A DNA stretch of 61,138 bases, from positions 1 to 61,138 of the forward strand of contig NZ_JAEMRO010000007.1 in assembly GCF_016463295.1 (NCBI RefSeq). Direction: 5' to 3'. Shown here piece by piece: positions 51,926-61,021 of this stretch (positions are counted from its first letter, which is position 1; each line of letters starts with the position of its first letter). Source of the stretch: Brevundimonas sp. Lineage in GTDB: Bacteria; Pseudomonadota; Alphaproteobacteria; Caulobacterales; Caulobacteraceae. The position numbers and the translations under genes were made by a program. The notes beneath the pieces are model-generated. The model was not told the origin of the DNA. It did no database searches and saw only the letters and a list, made by a program, of their open reading frames with translations.

Positions 51926-53020
51926 TCAGCCGGGCAGATCGAGCCGGTGCAATTCCGTGCCTATGCCGAAGACGGCGTGACCCGCTCCGTTCGGCACGAT
52001 ACGCATCTTGTTGACCGCCAGACCCATGGCCGCCGGAGTCCAGGTCGTGCCCCCGTCACGTGTCTCGAAACCGTTGGGTACGGCCCCGATCCAGCCGCGG
52101 CTCTCATCGACGAAGCCGATGCCGAACTGACGAACGGGCGCGCTGTCGATCAGGGGCATTTCCCGCCAGGTCAAGCCGCCGTCGGTGGTCTTGGCGAACA
52201 CACGCTGCGACACGGTCGGATCGGGGTTGTAGCTCTGGATCGTGACATAGCCGGTCGTCTCGGACGGAAAGCTCATCTTCCAGGTCAGCTCGAACGGCCG
52301 CGTGCCCTCATGGACGCGGCTCCAGCTGCGACCGCCATCGCCTGTACGCAGGATGACCGCCCGGGACTGGGTCACCTCGGTGTCGGACGCCCCGCAGATG
52401 AAGCCGATCCGCTCGTCCACGAAGTGCACGTCCAGGATCATGGCCGTCAGGGCCGACAGGTCCTCGGACGTCCAGGTTTCGCCGCCATCGCGCGACGTCG
52501 CCAGTTGCGCAGGCCCTCCGACGCGGCCACCGGCCCGGATCGTTACCCGGTGATCCAGAACGCCCGCATTGATGAAAGACGCCTTGTGCACGTCGATCGC
52601 GCAGATGCCTGTCATGGGCGGCCCGTCGATGGTCACCGCCTCCCACGACGTGCCGCCGTCGCGCGTGCGGTACAGCGGTGTCGCATCCGTCACGCCGGGG
52701 AAATAGTCCGGTCCGATATTGCCCAGAAAGCCCAGGCCGGCATCCACAAACCCCAGGGCCCGGACGAAGGTGCCCGGCTTGTCCATCTGCTTGACCCAGG
52801 TCTGACCACCGTCCGTCGTCTTGAACAGCTTGCCCGCGCCATTGCCGTACCAGCCGGTCATGGCGTCGACGAAGACCACGTCATCCTGCTTGCCGCGATA
52901 GGGTTCGGTCGGCAGCTTGACCCAGGCCGGTCCGGCATCCTGAGCCTGTGCCCAGGCCGGCACACCGCCCATCATCACACCCGCGGCAACGCCGGCACCC
53001 AACACCTGTCTGCGATCCAT
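51926..53020 (-). CDS. Ycf48-like beta-propeller protein
   Basis: A 364-residue exported protein with a twin-arginine-type signal (MDRRQVLGAGVAAGVMMGGVP, cut near AWAQAQ). The mature part has repeated beta-propeller blades of the form F-x-T-x-D-G-G-x-T-W: KLFKTTDGGQTW, YRTRDGGTSW, LATSRDGGETW, LRTGDGGRSW, FAKTTDGGLTW and FETRDGGTTW, the BNR/Asp-box pattern of Ycf48 photosystem assembly factors and sialidase-like proteins. Role unknown; perhaps a glycan or metal-binding periplasmic propeller. Upstream ATG at 53074 is possible but adds an unhelpful N-terminus. Confidence 0.85.
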   Translation of the reverse strand: MDRRQVLGAGVAAGVMMGGVPAWAQAQDAGPAWVKLPTEPYRGKQDDVVFVDAMTGWYGNGAGKLFKTTDGGQTWVKQMDKPGTFVRALGFVDAGLGFLGNIGPDYFPGVTDATPLYRTRDGGTSWEAVTIDGPPMTGICAIDVHKASFINAGVLDHRVTIRAGGRVGGPAQLATSRDGGETWTSEDLSALTAMILDVHFVDERIGFICGASDTEVTQSRAVILRTGDGGRSWSRVHEGTRPFELTWKMSFPSETTGYVTIQSYNPDPTVSQRVFAKTTDGGLTWREMPLIDSAPVRQFGIGFVDESRGWIGAVPNGFETRDGGTTWTPAAMGLAVNKMRIVPNGAGHAVFGIGTELHRLDLPG

Positions 53021-53100
53021 GACGACCCTCCCAATGTCGAAGATATGGAAAGCGTCCTTTACGCTTTCGCGCAAGTGAACTGTTTGTCACACAGCAAAAA

Positions 53101-53122
53101 GGCCCCGGATCGCTCCGGGGCC
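53101..53122 (-). terminator. Intrinsic terminator of rpsD
   Basis: GGCCCCGGA (53101-53109) pairs with TCCGGGGCC (53114-53122) around a TCGC loop and is followed on the minus strand by TTTTT (complement of 53096-53100). It ends the rpsD transcript, 28 bases behind its stop. Confidence 0.88.
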
Positions 53123-53149
53123 TCTGAAATATCGATAATCGCGAAGCGA

Positions 53150-53767
53150 TTACGAGGAATAGTATTCCACGATCAGGTTCGGCTCCATCTTCACCGGGAA
53201 CGGCACGTCGGCCAGTTCCGGCACGCGGACGTAGCGGACCGAGAAACCGCGGTCGCCCAGTTCCAGATAGTCCGGCACGTCGCGTTCCGACGATTGCTGG
53301 GCTTCCAGGACCAGGGCCATGTTGCGGCTCTTTTCCTTGACCTCGATGACCTGGCCCGGCTTGACGCGGTAGGAACCGATGTCGACCTTCTTGCCGTCGA
53401 CGGTCACGTGGCCGTGGCTGACGAACTGGCGGGCGGCCCAGACGGTCGGGACGAATTTGGCGCGATAGACGATGGCGTCCAGGCGCGATTCCAGCAGGCC
53501 GATCAGGTTCTCGGAGCTGTTGCCCTTGCGGCGCGAGGCTTCTTCATAGGTGGCGAAGAACTGCTTCTCGGTGATGTTGCCGTAATAGCCCTTCAGCTTC
53601 TGCTTGGCCTTCAGCTGCAGGCCGAAGTCCGAGACTTTCGACTTGCGGCGCTGGCCGTGCTGACCGGGGCCGTAGGAACGCTTGTTGACCGGCGATTTCG
53701 AACGGCCCCACAGGTTTTCACCCATGACCCGATCGAGTTTGTACTTGGCGCTGTGGCGCTTGGACAT
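53150..53767 (-). CDS. rpsD: 30S ribosomal protein S4
   Basis: Ribosomal protein S4, 205 residues, full length. [48 protein letters not shown] and [38 protein letters not shown] (the S4 RNA-binding domain, quoted in parts) are conserved. S4 starts assembly of the 30S subunit and commonly regulates its own operon. Monocistronic here, as in other Caulobacterales, with a terminator behind it. Confidence 0.98.
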   Translation of the reverse strand: MSKRHSAKYKLDRVMGENLWGRSKSPVNKRSYGPGQHGQRRKSKVSDFGLQLKAKQKLKGYYGNITEKQFFATYEEASRRKGNSSENLIGLLESRLDAIVYRAKFVPTVWAARQFVSHGHVTVDGKKVDIGSYRVKPGQVIEVKEKSRNMALVLEAQQSSERDVPDYLELGDRGFSVRYVRVPELADVPFPVKMEPNLIVEYYSS

Positions 53768-53933
53768 GTGTCACTCTCTCATATGATGCGGCCCGGTCCC
53801 TCCCCAGATGGAGAGACGATCTCAACGGCGGTCCACGCATCGTCCGTAGTGTCATCGCATCGAAGGGTTGCCCCGACGACGTGAAGGCGCGGCTTATGAC
53901 CGCCAGCGCCCCCGGAGTCAATGTCGCAGGCTT

Positions 53934-54860
53934 CTACTGCGCCGGTTCGGCCACCCAGACGAAGTCGTCGGCGCGGCGCTCGATGCGGCCCAGGCCCGGA
54001 TACGGGAAGTGGACGGCATACAGGCGCAGGTTTTCGGTGGCCGCGCGTTCCAGCAGGGCGCGGCGGCTGGCCTCGGCGACATCGGCCCTGCCGTCGAACT
54101 GGATGGTCCAGTCCGGACGCTGCACCGAGATCACGGAATGGTGCATGGTGTCGCCGATATAGAGCAGGCCCTCTGTGCCAGAGGTGATCTGATAGCCGGT
54201 GTGGCCCGGCGTGTGACCCTGGATATCGACCGCCGTGACGCCCGGCAGGACCTCGACACCGGCGGCGAAGGTCTGGACCTTTGGCGTGATAGCGGTGACC
54301 AGGGCCGCCATGGTCGGATCGGCCTTCAGCGCATCCCACTCATTGGCGGTCATGCGGATGGCGGCATTGGTGAAGACCAGCTGGCCCTGCCCGTTCACCA
54401 GACCGCCGACATGGTCGCCGTGCGCGTGCGAGATCAGGATGTCGGTCACCTGTGCCGGCTGAACGCCCGCCGCCGTCAGCGAGGTCAGCAGCTTGCCCTC
54501 GGTGCCCATCTGGCCGCCCGCGCCTGTGTCGAACAGCACGACCTTGTCACCCATCCTGACCAGCATCGGCTGGATGCTGAGGCCCAGGGTGTCGGTCGGC
54601 AGGCCGTTGGCCGTCAGCAGGGCATCCACGTCCGCCTTGGCCTCGCCGATGGCCAGAACCTCACCATTGTTCGGCACCGACAGGCTGCCGTCCTTCAACG
54701 CATAGGCGTCCAGCGCGCCGATCTTGAAGGCAAAGGCGTCGGTCGAGGCTGGAGCGGCGGCGGGCGCGGTGGCCGACGGCTCTGCGGCCTTCTCGGCGGG
54801 CGGGGAACAGGCCGCGAGGGTCAAGGCCAGGGCGGAAACGGCAGTCAGGGTCAGGCGCAT
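53934..54860 (-). CDS. MBL-fold metallohydrolase lipoprotein
   Basis: A 308-residue protein with a lipobox (LTLAAC, cysteine near residue 18) and metallo-beta-lactamase fold. DILISHAHGDHVGGL holds the dinuclear zinc-binding His/Asp residues, HTPGHTGYQI the next histidine, and LLYIGDTMHHSVIS the aspartate. Placed in the AttM/quinoprotein (N-acyl homoserine lactonase-like) branch by the GDHVGGL and YIGDTMH spacing, but the substrate is unknown. Export as a lipoprotein makes a periplasmic hydrolase likely. Confidence 0.82.
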   Translation of the reverse strand: MRLTLTAVSALALTLAACSPPAEKAAEPSATAPAAAPASTDAFAFKIGALDAYALKDGSLSVPNNGEVLAIGEAKADVDALLTANGLPTDTLGLSIQPMLVRMGDKVVLFDTGAGGQMGTEGKLLTSLTAAGVQPAQVTDILISHAHGDHVGGLVNGQGQLVFTNAAIRMTANEWDALKADPTMAALVTAITPKVQTFAAGVEVLPGVTAVDIQGHTPGHTGYQITSGTEGLLYIGDTMHHSVISVQRPDWTIQFDGRADVAEASRRALLERAATENLRLYAVHFPYPGLGRIERRADDFVWVAEPAQ

Positions 54861-54885
54861 GGTCGGCTCCGGTTCGGAAAAGAAA

Positions 54886-54913
54886 ACGCCCGCCGGAGGG
54901 ATCCGGCGGGCGT
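54886..54913 (-). terminator. Intrinsic terminator of sodB
   Basis: ACGCCCGCCGGA (54886-54897) pairs with TCCGGCGGGCGT (54902-54913) around a GGGA loop, followed on the minus strand by TTTTCTTTTC. It directly follows the sodB stop. Confidence 0.85.
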
Positions 54914-54921
54914 CGTCAGCA

Positions 54922-55536
<615 letters not shown>

Positions 55537-55686
55537 GGAAGAAATCCTTTCGACAGAATGAGGCTACCGGCATGTAGGGGGTGTTGTGCCTGATCCAAAG
55601 GTGCAGGCAAGAAAATGCTGGATGTTCCGCGCTTGCGAAGTTGCGAGCCATCCGGGAAGGTAGCGACTGCACACCGGAGCGTTTCC

Positions 55687-55923
55687 ATGCGTCATCGCTT
55701 TCTGATCCTGCTGGCGCCCGCCGCCTCGCTCGTCCTCGGCGGCTGCATGAGCGGGGCCGCGCCCACGACGATGCAGGCGCAGTCGACCTGCCACACCAGC
55801 CGAGGCGACTTCGTCCCGACGCCGGGGTGCACCGTCAGCTATTCCGTCGGTCAGAGCAGCACCACGGTGACGACGACCACAACGACGACTTCGTCTTCCG
55901 GAGAGAAAGACGACGAAACCTAG
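55687..55923 (+). CDS. Small lipoprotein with Ser/Thr-rich tail
   Basis: A 78-residue lipoprotein (MRHRFLILLAPAASLVLGGC, lipobox VLGGC). The mature part has CHTSRGDFVPTPGC then a stretch of Thr and Ser (TTVTTTTTTTSSSG) and an acidic end. Two cysteines in a CxxxxGxFxPxxxC arrangement. Unknown family. The start ATG at 55687 begins the signal peptide. The end overlaps the stop of the convergent small gene by four bases. Confidence 0.6.
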   Translation: MRHRFLILLAPAASLVLGGCMSGAAPTTMQAQSTCHTSRGDFVPTPGCTVSYSVGQSSTTVTTTTTTTSSSGEKDDET

Positions 55924-56156
55924 CCTTGGGTCGCCGGCAGGTTCGCCTTCAGACAGTCCCGCACAGCACGACGCTGGTCACCATTGGCGGCGGTGAAGTC
56001 GGCTCCGTCCGCCTCGAACACCGCTCGCGTCGCTGCGTCCAGCCCGTTGGCCAGGGCCGCCCGCACCTTGGCCTCGCCCTTGGGATGCAGGCAGAAGCCG
56101 ACCTCGCGGCACAGGGCGGCGAACAGGTCGTCATAGTTGGGGGCAGTGTCGGTCAT
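55920..56156 (-). CDS. Small cysteine protein, paralogue of the gene at 60794
   Basis: A 78-residue soluble protein: YDDLFAALCREVGFCLHPKG, then AALANGLDAATRAVFEADGADF and RRAVRDCLKANLP. The pattern LCxxxGFCLxP...AxxVFEADGxDF...xxAVRDxx also occurs in the gene at 60794-61021, so they are paralogues about 4.6 kb apart. No known domain. Two to three conserved cysteines hint at metal or redox use. The downstream gene converges and overlaps by four bases. Confidence 0.6.
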   Translation of the reverse strand: MTDTAPNYDDLFAALCREVGFCLHPKGEAKVRAALANGLDAATRAVFEADGADFTAANGDQRRAVRDCLKANLPATQG

Positions 56157-56164
56157 GATAACAA

Positions 56165-56692
56165 TTACAACTCAGCTTCAACAGGTCGTGCATCAGTGTA
56201 GCCGGCCGAGGGAACAAAGTCTTCTTCGCCACGCAACTTTCGAATTACTTCCTCTTGCGTCAAATCACGATGTAGCCCGCAACGTATATCGTCTCGAGTT
56301 CCGCCACTGATGAGCCCCGTTTCTTTGTAAGCAATGCGCCCCTTTGCCGGTACGACTTCGCCTATTGGCGCGGACATACTGCTTCCATCGCCATCCATGC
56401 AGTGCACATACCAAGCGGTTAGGGGGCTGTCGGTGGGATTATTGATTGTCCCAGATAGAACGCTTTGGCGAATGGGCGGAGGCGCGCGACCAGAACGATC
56501 AGTCGAAATAACAGGTATTTCAGCGCCGGGCGACACCGTCAGATCGCTCAAGTAAGGGAAGGTTGAGGCGAAATCTGCAACGTCCGCACTTTTGTCGACC
56601 GCCACGTCAGGCGCAGCCTCCGAGTTTCTGTCACAGGCACCAGTCACGCTGCCGAGAATGATCAGAACAGCGATTGATCTAAAGGAAATCAT
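56165..56692 (-). CDS. Lipoprotein of unknown function, lower GC
   Basis: A 175-residue lipoprotein (MISFRSIAVLIILGSVTGAC, lipobox VTGAC). The mature part has a hydrophilic linker, then LSDLTVSPGAEIPVI, GTINNPTDSPLTAWYVHC and GTRDDIRCGLHRDL, resembling a small beta-sandwich with two cysteines. DNA is AT-richer than surroundings by eye (many AAA, TTG and AAT codons), suggesting a different origin. The start at 56692 is the ATG that begins the signal peptide. Confidence 0.62.
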   Translation of the reverse strand: MISFRSIAVLIILGSVTGACDRNSEAAPDVAVDKSADVADFASTFPYLSDLTVSPGAEIPVISTDRSGRAPPPIRQSVLSGTINNPTDSPLTAWYVHCMDGDGSSMSAPIGEVVPAKGRIAYKETGLISGGTRDDIRCGLHRDLTQEEVIRKLRGEEDFVPSAGYTDARPVEAEL

Positions 56693-56717
56693 GAAGGTCT
56701 CTGGGCGATCGCGAAAT

Positions 56718-57563
56718 CTAGGGCCTCTGACGTTTGGCATGAAACGCCACATGATCCGCCATGAAACTGGCCATGAAGAAGTAGGAGTGGTCGTAGCCGG
56801 GCTGCATCCGGATCGTGATCGGCTGGCCCGCAGCCTCCGCCGCCGCCTGCAACAGTTCCGGCTTCAGCTGGTCGCTCAGGAATTGATCGGCGTCGCCCTG
56901 ATCGATCAGGATGTCCTCGTAGTGCCCGCGTGCCGCGCCCGCTTCGATCAGCAGGGCTGCATCGTGCCGCGCCCATTCGTCCCGGTCGTCGCCCAGATAG
57001 GCGGTGAAGGCCTTTTGGCCCCAGGGACAGCGCGTCGGCGAGCCGATCGGGGCAAAGGCCGAGACCGAGCGGAACAGGTCCGGGTGTCGCAAGGCCAGGG
57101 TCAGCGCCCCGTGGCCGCCCATCGAATGGCCGCTGATCGACTGCGTCCTCGTGGTCGGAAACTGATCGTCGATCAGGGCGATCAGTTCGGTGGTGACATA
57201 GGTCTCCATCCGGAAATGGGGGGCCCAGGGCGCTTCAGTCGCATCGACATAGAAGCCCGCCCCCTGCCCCAGGTCATAGGCCGCATCGTCCGCGACACCT
57301 TCGCCACGCGGCGAGGTGTCTGGGGCCACGACGATGATCCCATGCTCGGCGGCCGCTCTATAGGCCTCGCCCTTGGTGGTGAAATTGTCCTCGGTGCAGG
57401 TCAGGCCCGAGAGCCAGATCAGCACCGGAAACGGCCCCTCTCCGGGCGGTACGAAGACCGACAGGGTCATGGGTGTGCCGGTCACGGCACTGTCGTGCTT
57501 CAGATAGCGCAGGGTGCCGCCGTGGACGGCATGGGTCTTGGTGACCTGCATGGCCTGGCTCAT
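56718..57563 (-). CDS. fghA: S-formylglutathione hydrolase
   Basis: A 281-residue esterase D that hydrolyses S-formylglutathione to formate and glutathione. The nucleophile is in SGHSMGGHGALTLAL, and the acid/base come later in MQPGYDHSYFF. It is the second step after adhC. The start overlaps the VOC gene by four bases (ATGA), so both are in one operon behind adhC. Confidence 0.94.
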   Translation of the reverse strand: MSQAMQVTKTHAVHGGTLRYLKHDSAVTGTPMTLSVFVPPGEGPFPVLIWLSGLTCTEDNFTTKGEAYRAAAEHGIIVVAPDTSPRGEGVADDAAYDLGQGAGFYVDATEAPWAPHFRMETYVTTELIALIDDQFPTTRTQSISGHSMGGHGALTLALRHPDLFRSVSAFAPIGSPTRCPWGQKAFTAYLGDDRDEWARHDAALLIEAGAARGHYEDILIDQGDADQFLSDQLKPELLQAAAEAAGQPITIRMQPGYDHSYFFMASFMADHVAFHAKRQRP

Positions 57564-57940
57564 CCCGGCCGGTGCAGGGCGCAGATCTTGTTGCCGGACG
57601 GATCGCGCAGATAGGCCAGCACCAGGGTTCCGAACGGTCCGTTGCGCTCGCCGGGCGGGTCCTCGATCGAGGTGCCGCCGGTCGCCACGCCCGCATCGTG
57701 GAACGCCTTCACCGCCTCGGCGTCACGTGCGCCAAAGCCGATGGTGCCGCCGTTGGCGTGGCAGGCGGGCTGGCCGTCCAGCGGTCTGGTGATGGCAAAG
57801 GCTCCGCGCGGCGTGCGCCACCAGACCCGACCCCGGTCGTCATCCGTGCCCGGCGGAATACCCAGCGCGCCCAGGGCCGCATCATAGAATTTGCGCGACG
57901 CCTCGATGTCGTTCGCGCCGATGGTGATATGTGTGAACAT
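57560..57940 (-). CDS. VOC family (glyoxalase-like) protein
   Basis: A 126-residue vicinal oxygen chelate protein: MFTHITIGANDIEASRKFYDAALGALGI, GGTIGFGARDAEAVKAFHDAG and LAYLRDPSGNKICALHRP (all quoted in parts). Metal-ligand His and Glu positions are recognisable (THI at the start; the C-terminal glutamate position is less clear). Inserted between adhC and fghA, so it probably acts on glutathione adducts, as some VOC enzymes do. Not recognisable as a specific lactoylglutathione lyase. Confidence 0.85.
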   Translation of the reverse strand: MFTHITIGANDIEASRKFYDAALGALGIPPGTDDDRGRVWWRTPRGAFAITRPLDGQPACHANGGTIGFGARDAEAVKAFHDAGVATGGTSIEDPPGERNGPFGTLVLAYLRDPSGNKICALHRPG

Positions 57941-58001
57941 TGTAAGCTCCGCCCTGCTATTCGATGACGCTAACTAGGTCCATTTCGAAACACAACGGAC
58001 T

Positions 58002-59108
<1,107 letters not shown>

Positions 59109-59128
59109 GGGGAGAGCTCCGAGTTTCG

Positions 59129-59283
59129 TCCTTCTCCCCTTGTGGGAGAAGGTGGCAGCCGAAGGCTGACGGATGAGGGGTCGCACCGGCGGCTGCGGGT
59201 TTCAAGCCCCTGCGGCAAAGACTGATCAACCCCTCATCCGACCTCGCTTTGCTCGGCCACCTTCTCCCGCAAGGGGAGAAGGG
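59129..59283. repeat. Inverted repeat element, CTTCTCCC/GATGAGGGG type
   Basis: The left arm (about 59129-59181: CTTCTCCCCTTGTGGGAG, AAGGTGGC, then GGATGAGGGGT) and right arm (about 59229-59283: ACCCCTCATCC ... GGCCACCTTCTCCCGC, AAGGGGAGAAG) are inverted copies separated by about 47 bases. Each has an internal small palindrome (CTCCC/GGGAG). This kind of GAGAAGGTGGC..GATGAGGGG unit is widely dispersed in alphaproteobacterial intergenic regions, as I recall. Here it sits between divergent adhC and the sir2 gene, inside both leaders. Confidence 0.82.
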
Positions 59284-59296
59284 CGATAGTGGCCGT

Positions 59297-60013
59297 ATGA
59301 CCCACCGCAACCTCGTCATCCTGACCGGGGCCGGCATATCGGCCGAGAGTGGCGTGCCGACGTTTCGGGCGTCGGACGGGCTGTGGATGGGGCATCGGAT
59401 CGAGGATGTGGCGACGCCCGAGGCCTTTGCGCGCGATCCGGCCCAGGTGCAGGACTTCTACAATCAGCGCCGTCGCCTGCTGGCTACCGTCGTGCCCAAT
59501 GCCGCGCACATGGCTTTGGCCGAACTGGCGGCACGCTGGCAGGGAGAATTCCTGCTGGTCACCCAGAATGTCGACGACCTGCACGACCGGGCGCATGCGG
59601 AAGTGGCACCCGCCCCGGGCTTCGACCTGGTCCACATGCATGGCGAACTGCTGAAGGCGCGATGCACGGTGTCGGGCGCGGTCTGCGACTGGCCCGGCGA
59701 TCTGGCGGTGGACCAGCCCTCGCCGCATCATCCGCGCGGCAGCTTGCGACCGCATATCGTCTGGTTCGGGGAAATCCCGCTTCAGATGGAGCGGATCGAG
59801 GCGGCGCTGGAGGCCTGCGACCTGTTTCTGTCCATCGGGACTTCGGGTGCGGTCTGGCCCGCCGCCGGTTTCGTCGAGATCGCCCGGGTGGCGGGGGCGC
59901 AGACGGTGGAGTTCGACCTGGCCCCGACCGGCGGCAGCCACCGCTTCGACCTGGGTCTGTATGGTCCCGCGACCCAGACCCTGCCGCCGTATCTGGAGAC
60001 GCTGCGCCCCTAG
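59297..60013 (+). CDS. cobB: NAD-dependent protein deacylase (Sir2/CobB, class III)
   Basis: A 238-residue sirtuin. GAGISAESGVPTFRASDGLW is the NAD-binding start, LVTQNVDDLHDRA the catalytic asparagine/aspartate loop, VHMHGEL the catalytic histidine, and IVWFGEIPL and IGTSGAVWPAAGF the cofactor end. The zinc knuckle is small (ARCTVSGAVCDW), without a second pair. The Tyr/Arg residues of SIRT5-like desuccinylases may be present but were not proven here. The start ATG at 59297 was chosen; a longer frame begins in the repeat. Confidence 0.9.
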   Translation: MTHRNLVILTGAGISAESGVPTFRASDGLWMGHRIEDVATPEAFARDPAQVQDFYNQRRRLLATVVPNAAHMALAELAARWQGEFLLVTQNVDDLHDRAHAEVAPAPGFDLVHMHGELLKARCTVSGAVCDWPGDLAVDQPSPHHPRGSLRPHIVWFGEIPLQMERIEAALEACDLFLSIGTSGAVWPAAGFVEIARVAGAQTVEFDLAPTGGSHRFDLGLYGPATQTLPPYLETLRP

Positions 60014-60582
60014 CCGCCGATCACCCCGGTGTGTTCCAAGAGGATCATCGTCCCCAGCCCGATCAGGGCCGCGCCACCGATGGCCTCGGCGATCTTGCCG
60101 AACTTCAGGCCGACGGCACGGCCTATCAGCATGCCGATCGTGGTCATGACGAAGGTGGTGAAGCCGATGGCGGCGGCGATGATCCAGATGTTGGCCCCGA
60201 TGAAGGCCAGGCCCACGCCCACGGCGGCGGCATCGATGCTGGTGCCGATGGCCGTGGCGATCAGGGCCCAGACACCTCGGCGCATGGCCTGCCGGGCGTC
60301 GTCAGCCTCGACCGGCTGGAACGATTCCCACAGCATCTTGCCGCCGACCGCCGCCAGAAGGCCGAAGGCGATCCAGTGATCGACCCGCTCGACGAACCCG
60401 GCCGCCGCCAGACCCAGGGCCCAGCCGATCAGGGGGGTGATCGCCTCGATCAGGCCGAACACCAGGCCGTTTCTGACTGCGGTGGAAAAGTTGGGACGAT
60501 GCGCCGCCCCGCGCCCCACGGAGGCGGCAAAGGCGTCGGCCGACATGCTGAGCGACAGCACGGCGATGGAAATGGGGGTCAT
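60010..60582 (-). CDS. mntP: Manganese efflux pump MntP
   Basis: A 190-residue membrane exporter of the MntP/YebN family with six helices. The paired motifs SMSADAFAASVGRG and GTSIDAAAVGVGLAFIG, one in each repeat, each with a conserved Asp, line the metal path. The start is ATG at 60582. It is preceded by a yybP-ykoY manganese-sensing riboswitch. It converges with the sir2 gene, overlapping by four bases. Confidence 0.95.
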   Translation of the reverse strand: MTPISIAVLSLSMSADAFAASVGRGAAHRPNFSTAVRNGLVFGLIEAITPLIGWALGLAAAGFVERVDHWIAFGLLAAVGGKMLWESFQPVEADDARQAMRRGVWALIATAIGTSIDAAAVGVGLAFIGANIWIIAAAIGFTTFVMTTIGMLIGRAVGLKFGKIAEAIGGAALIGLGTMILLEHTGVIGG

Positions 60583-60649
60583 GGAAACGAGCACTCGCCG
60601 GACACACAGAGACAGCGCGTTCGCGGCCCCGCCGGTGGGGTCGCAAAGC

Positions 60650-60770
60650 ACGCTGGTCTCGCCAGGCGGACATGAAATCCGCTGATCGCACCACGTCGCA
60701 TGGGAACGACGAGTGTGTTGACGCGATCCCGGCTGATCCTTGCCGGCGGCTACTCCCCAACGGGGCGGTC
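60650..60770 (-). promoter_or_regulatory. yybP-ykoY manganese riboswitch
   Basis: In the minus-strand leader of mntP the three family marks appear in order: GGGGAGTAGCCGCC (60758-60745), CAACACACTCGTCGTT (60719-60704) and GGCGAGACC (60663-60655). These match the conserved GGGGAGUAG, ACUCGU and GGCRAGACC parts of the yybP-ykoY class, which senses Mn2+ and commonly lies ahead of mntP. A stem (about 60627-60644, GACCCC with GGGGCC) just downstream may be the expression switch. Exact ends are approximate. Confidence 0.82.
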
Positions 60771-60793
60771 AGTAGCGGTCGCAGTCGGCGAGA

Positions 60794-61021
60794 TCAAGCC
60801 GCCGTCATGTGACGGGCCACTGTCGCTACCACCGCGTCTCTGACACCTGGCTGATCATAGGTGTCGAAATCCAGCCCATCAGCTTGGAAGACCCTGCGTG
60901 CAAACTCTTCGGCAGCTAAGGGCGGGGCCTCGACCAGCTGGTCGCAGGCATCAGGGGGAAGGCAGAAGCCCAGATCGACGCACAATTCACGGAGCAGCCC
61001 CTCGACCGCATCCTCGGTCAT
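60794..61021 (-). CDS. Small cysteine protein, paralogue of the gene at 55920
   Basis: A 75-residue protein: VEGLLRELCVDLGFCLPPDA, then EEFARRVFQADGLDF and PGVRDAVVATVAR. It aligns with the product of the gene at 55920 along its length (LCxxxGFCLxP, AxxVFxADGxDF, RDAV). No known domain; a small cytoplasmic protein with two cysteines four residues apart. The start overlaps the stop of the gene to its right (ATGA), so they are co-transcribed. Confidence 0.6.
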   Translation of the reverse strand: MTEDAVEGLLRELCVDLGFCLPPDACDQLVEAPPLAAEEFARRVFQADGLDFDTYDQPGVRDAVVATVARHMTAA

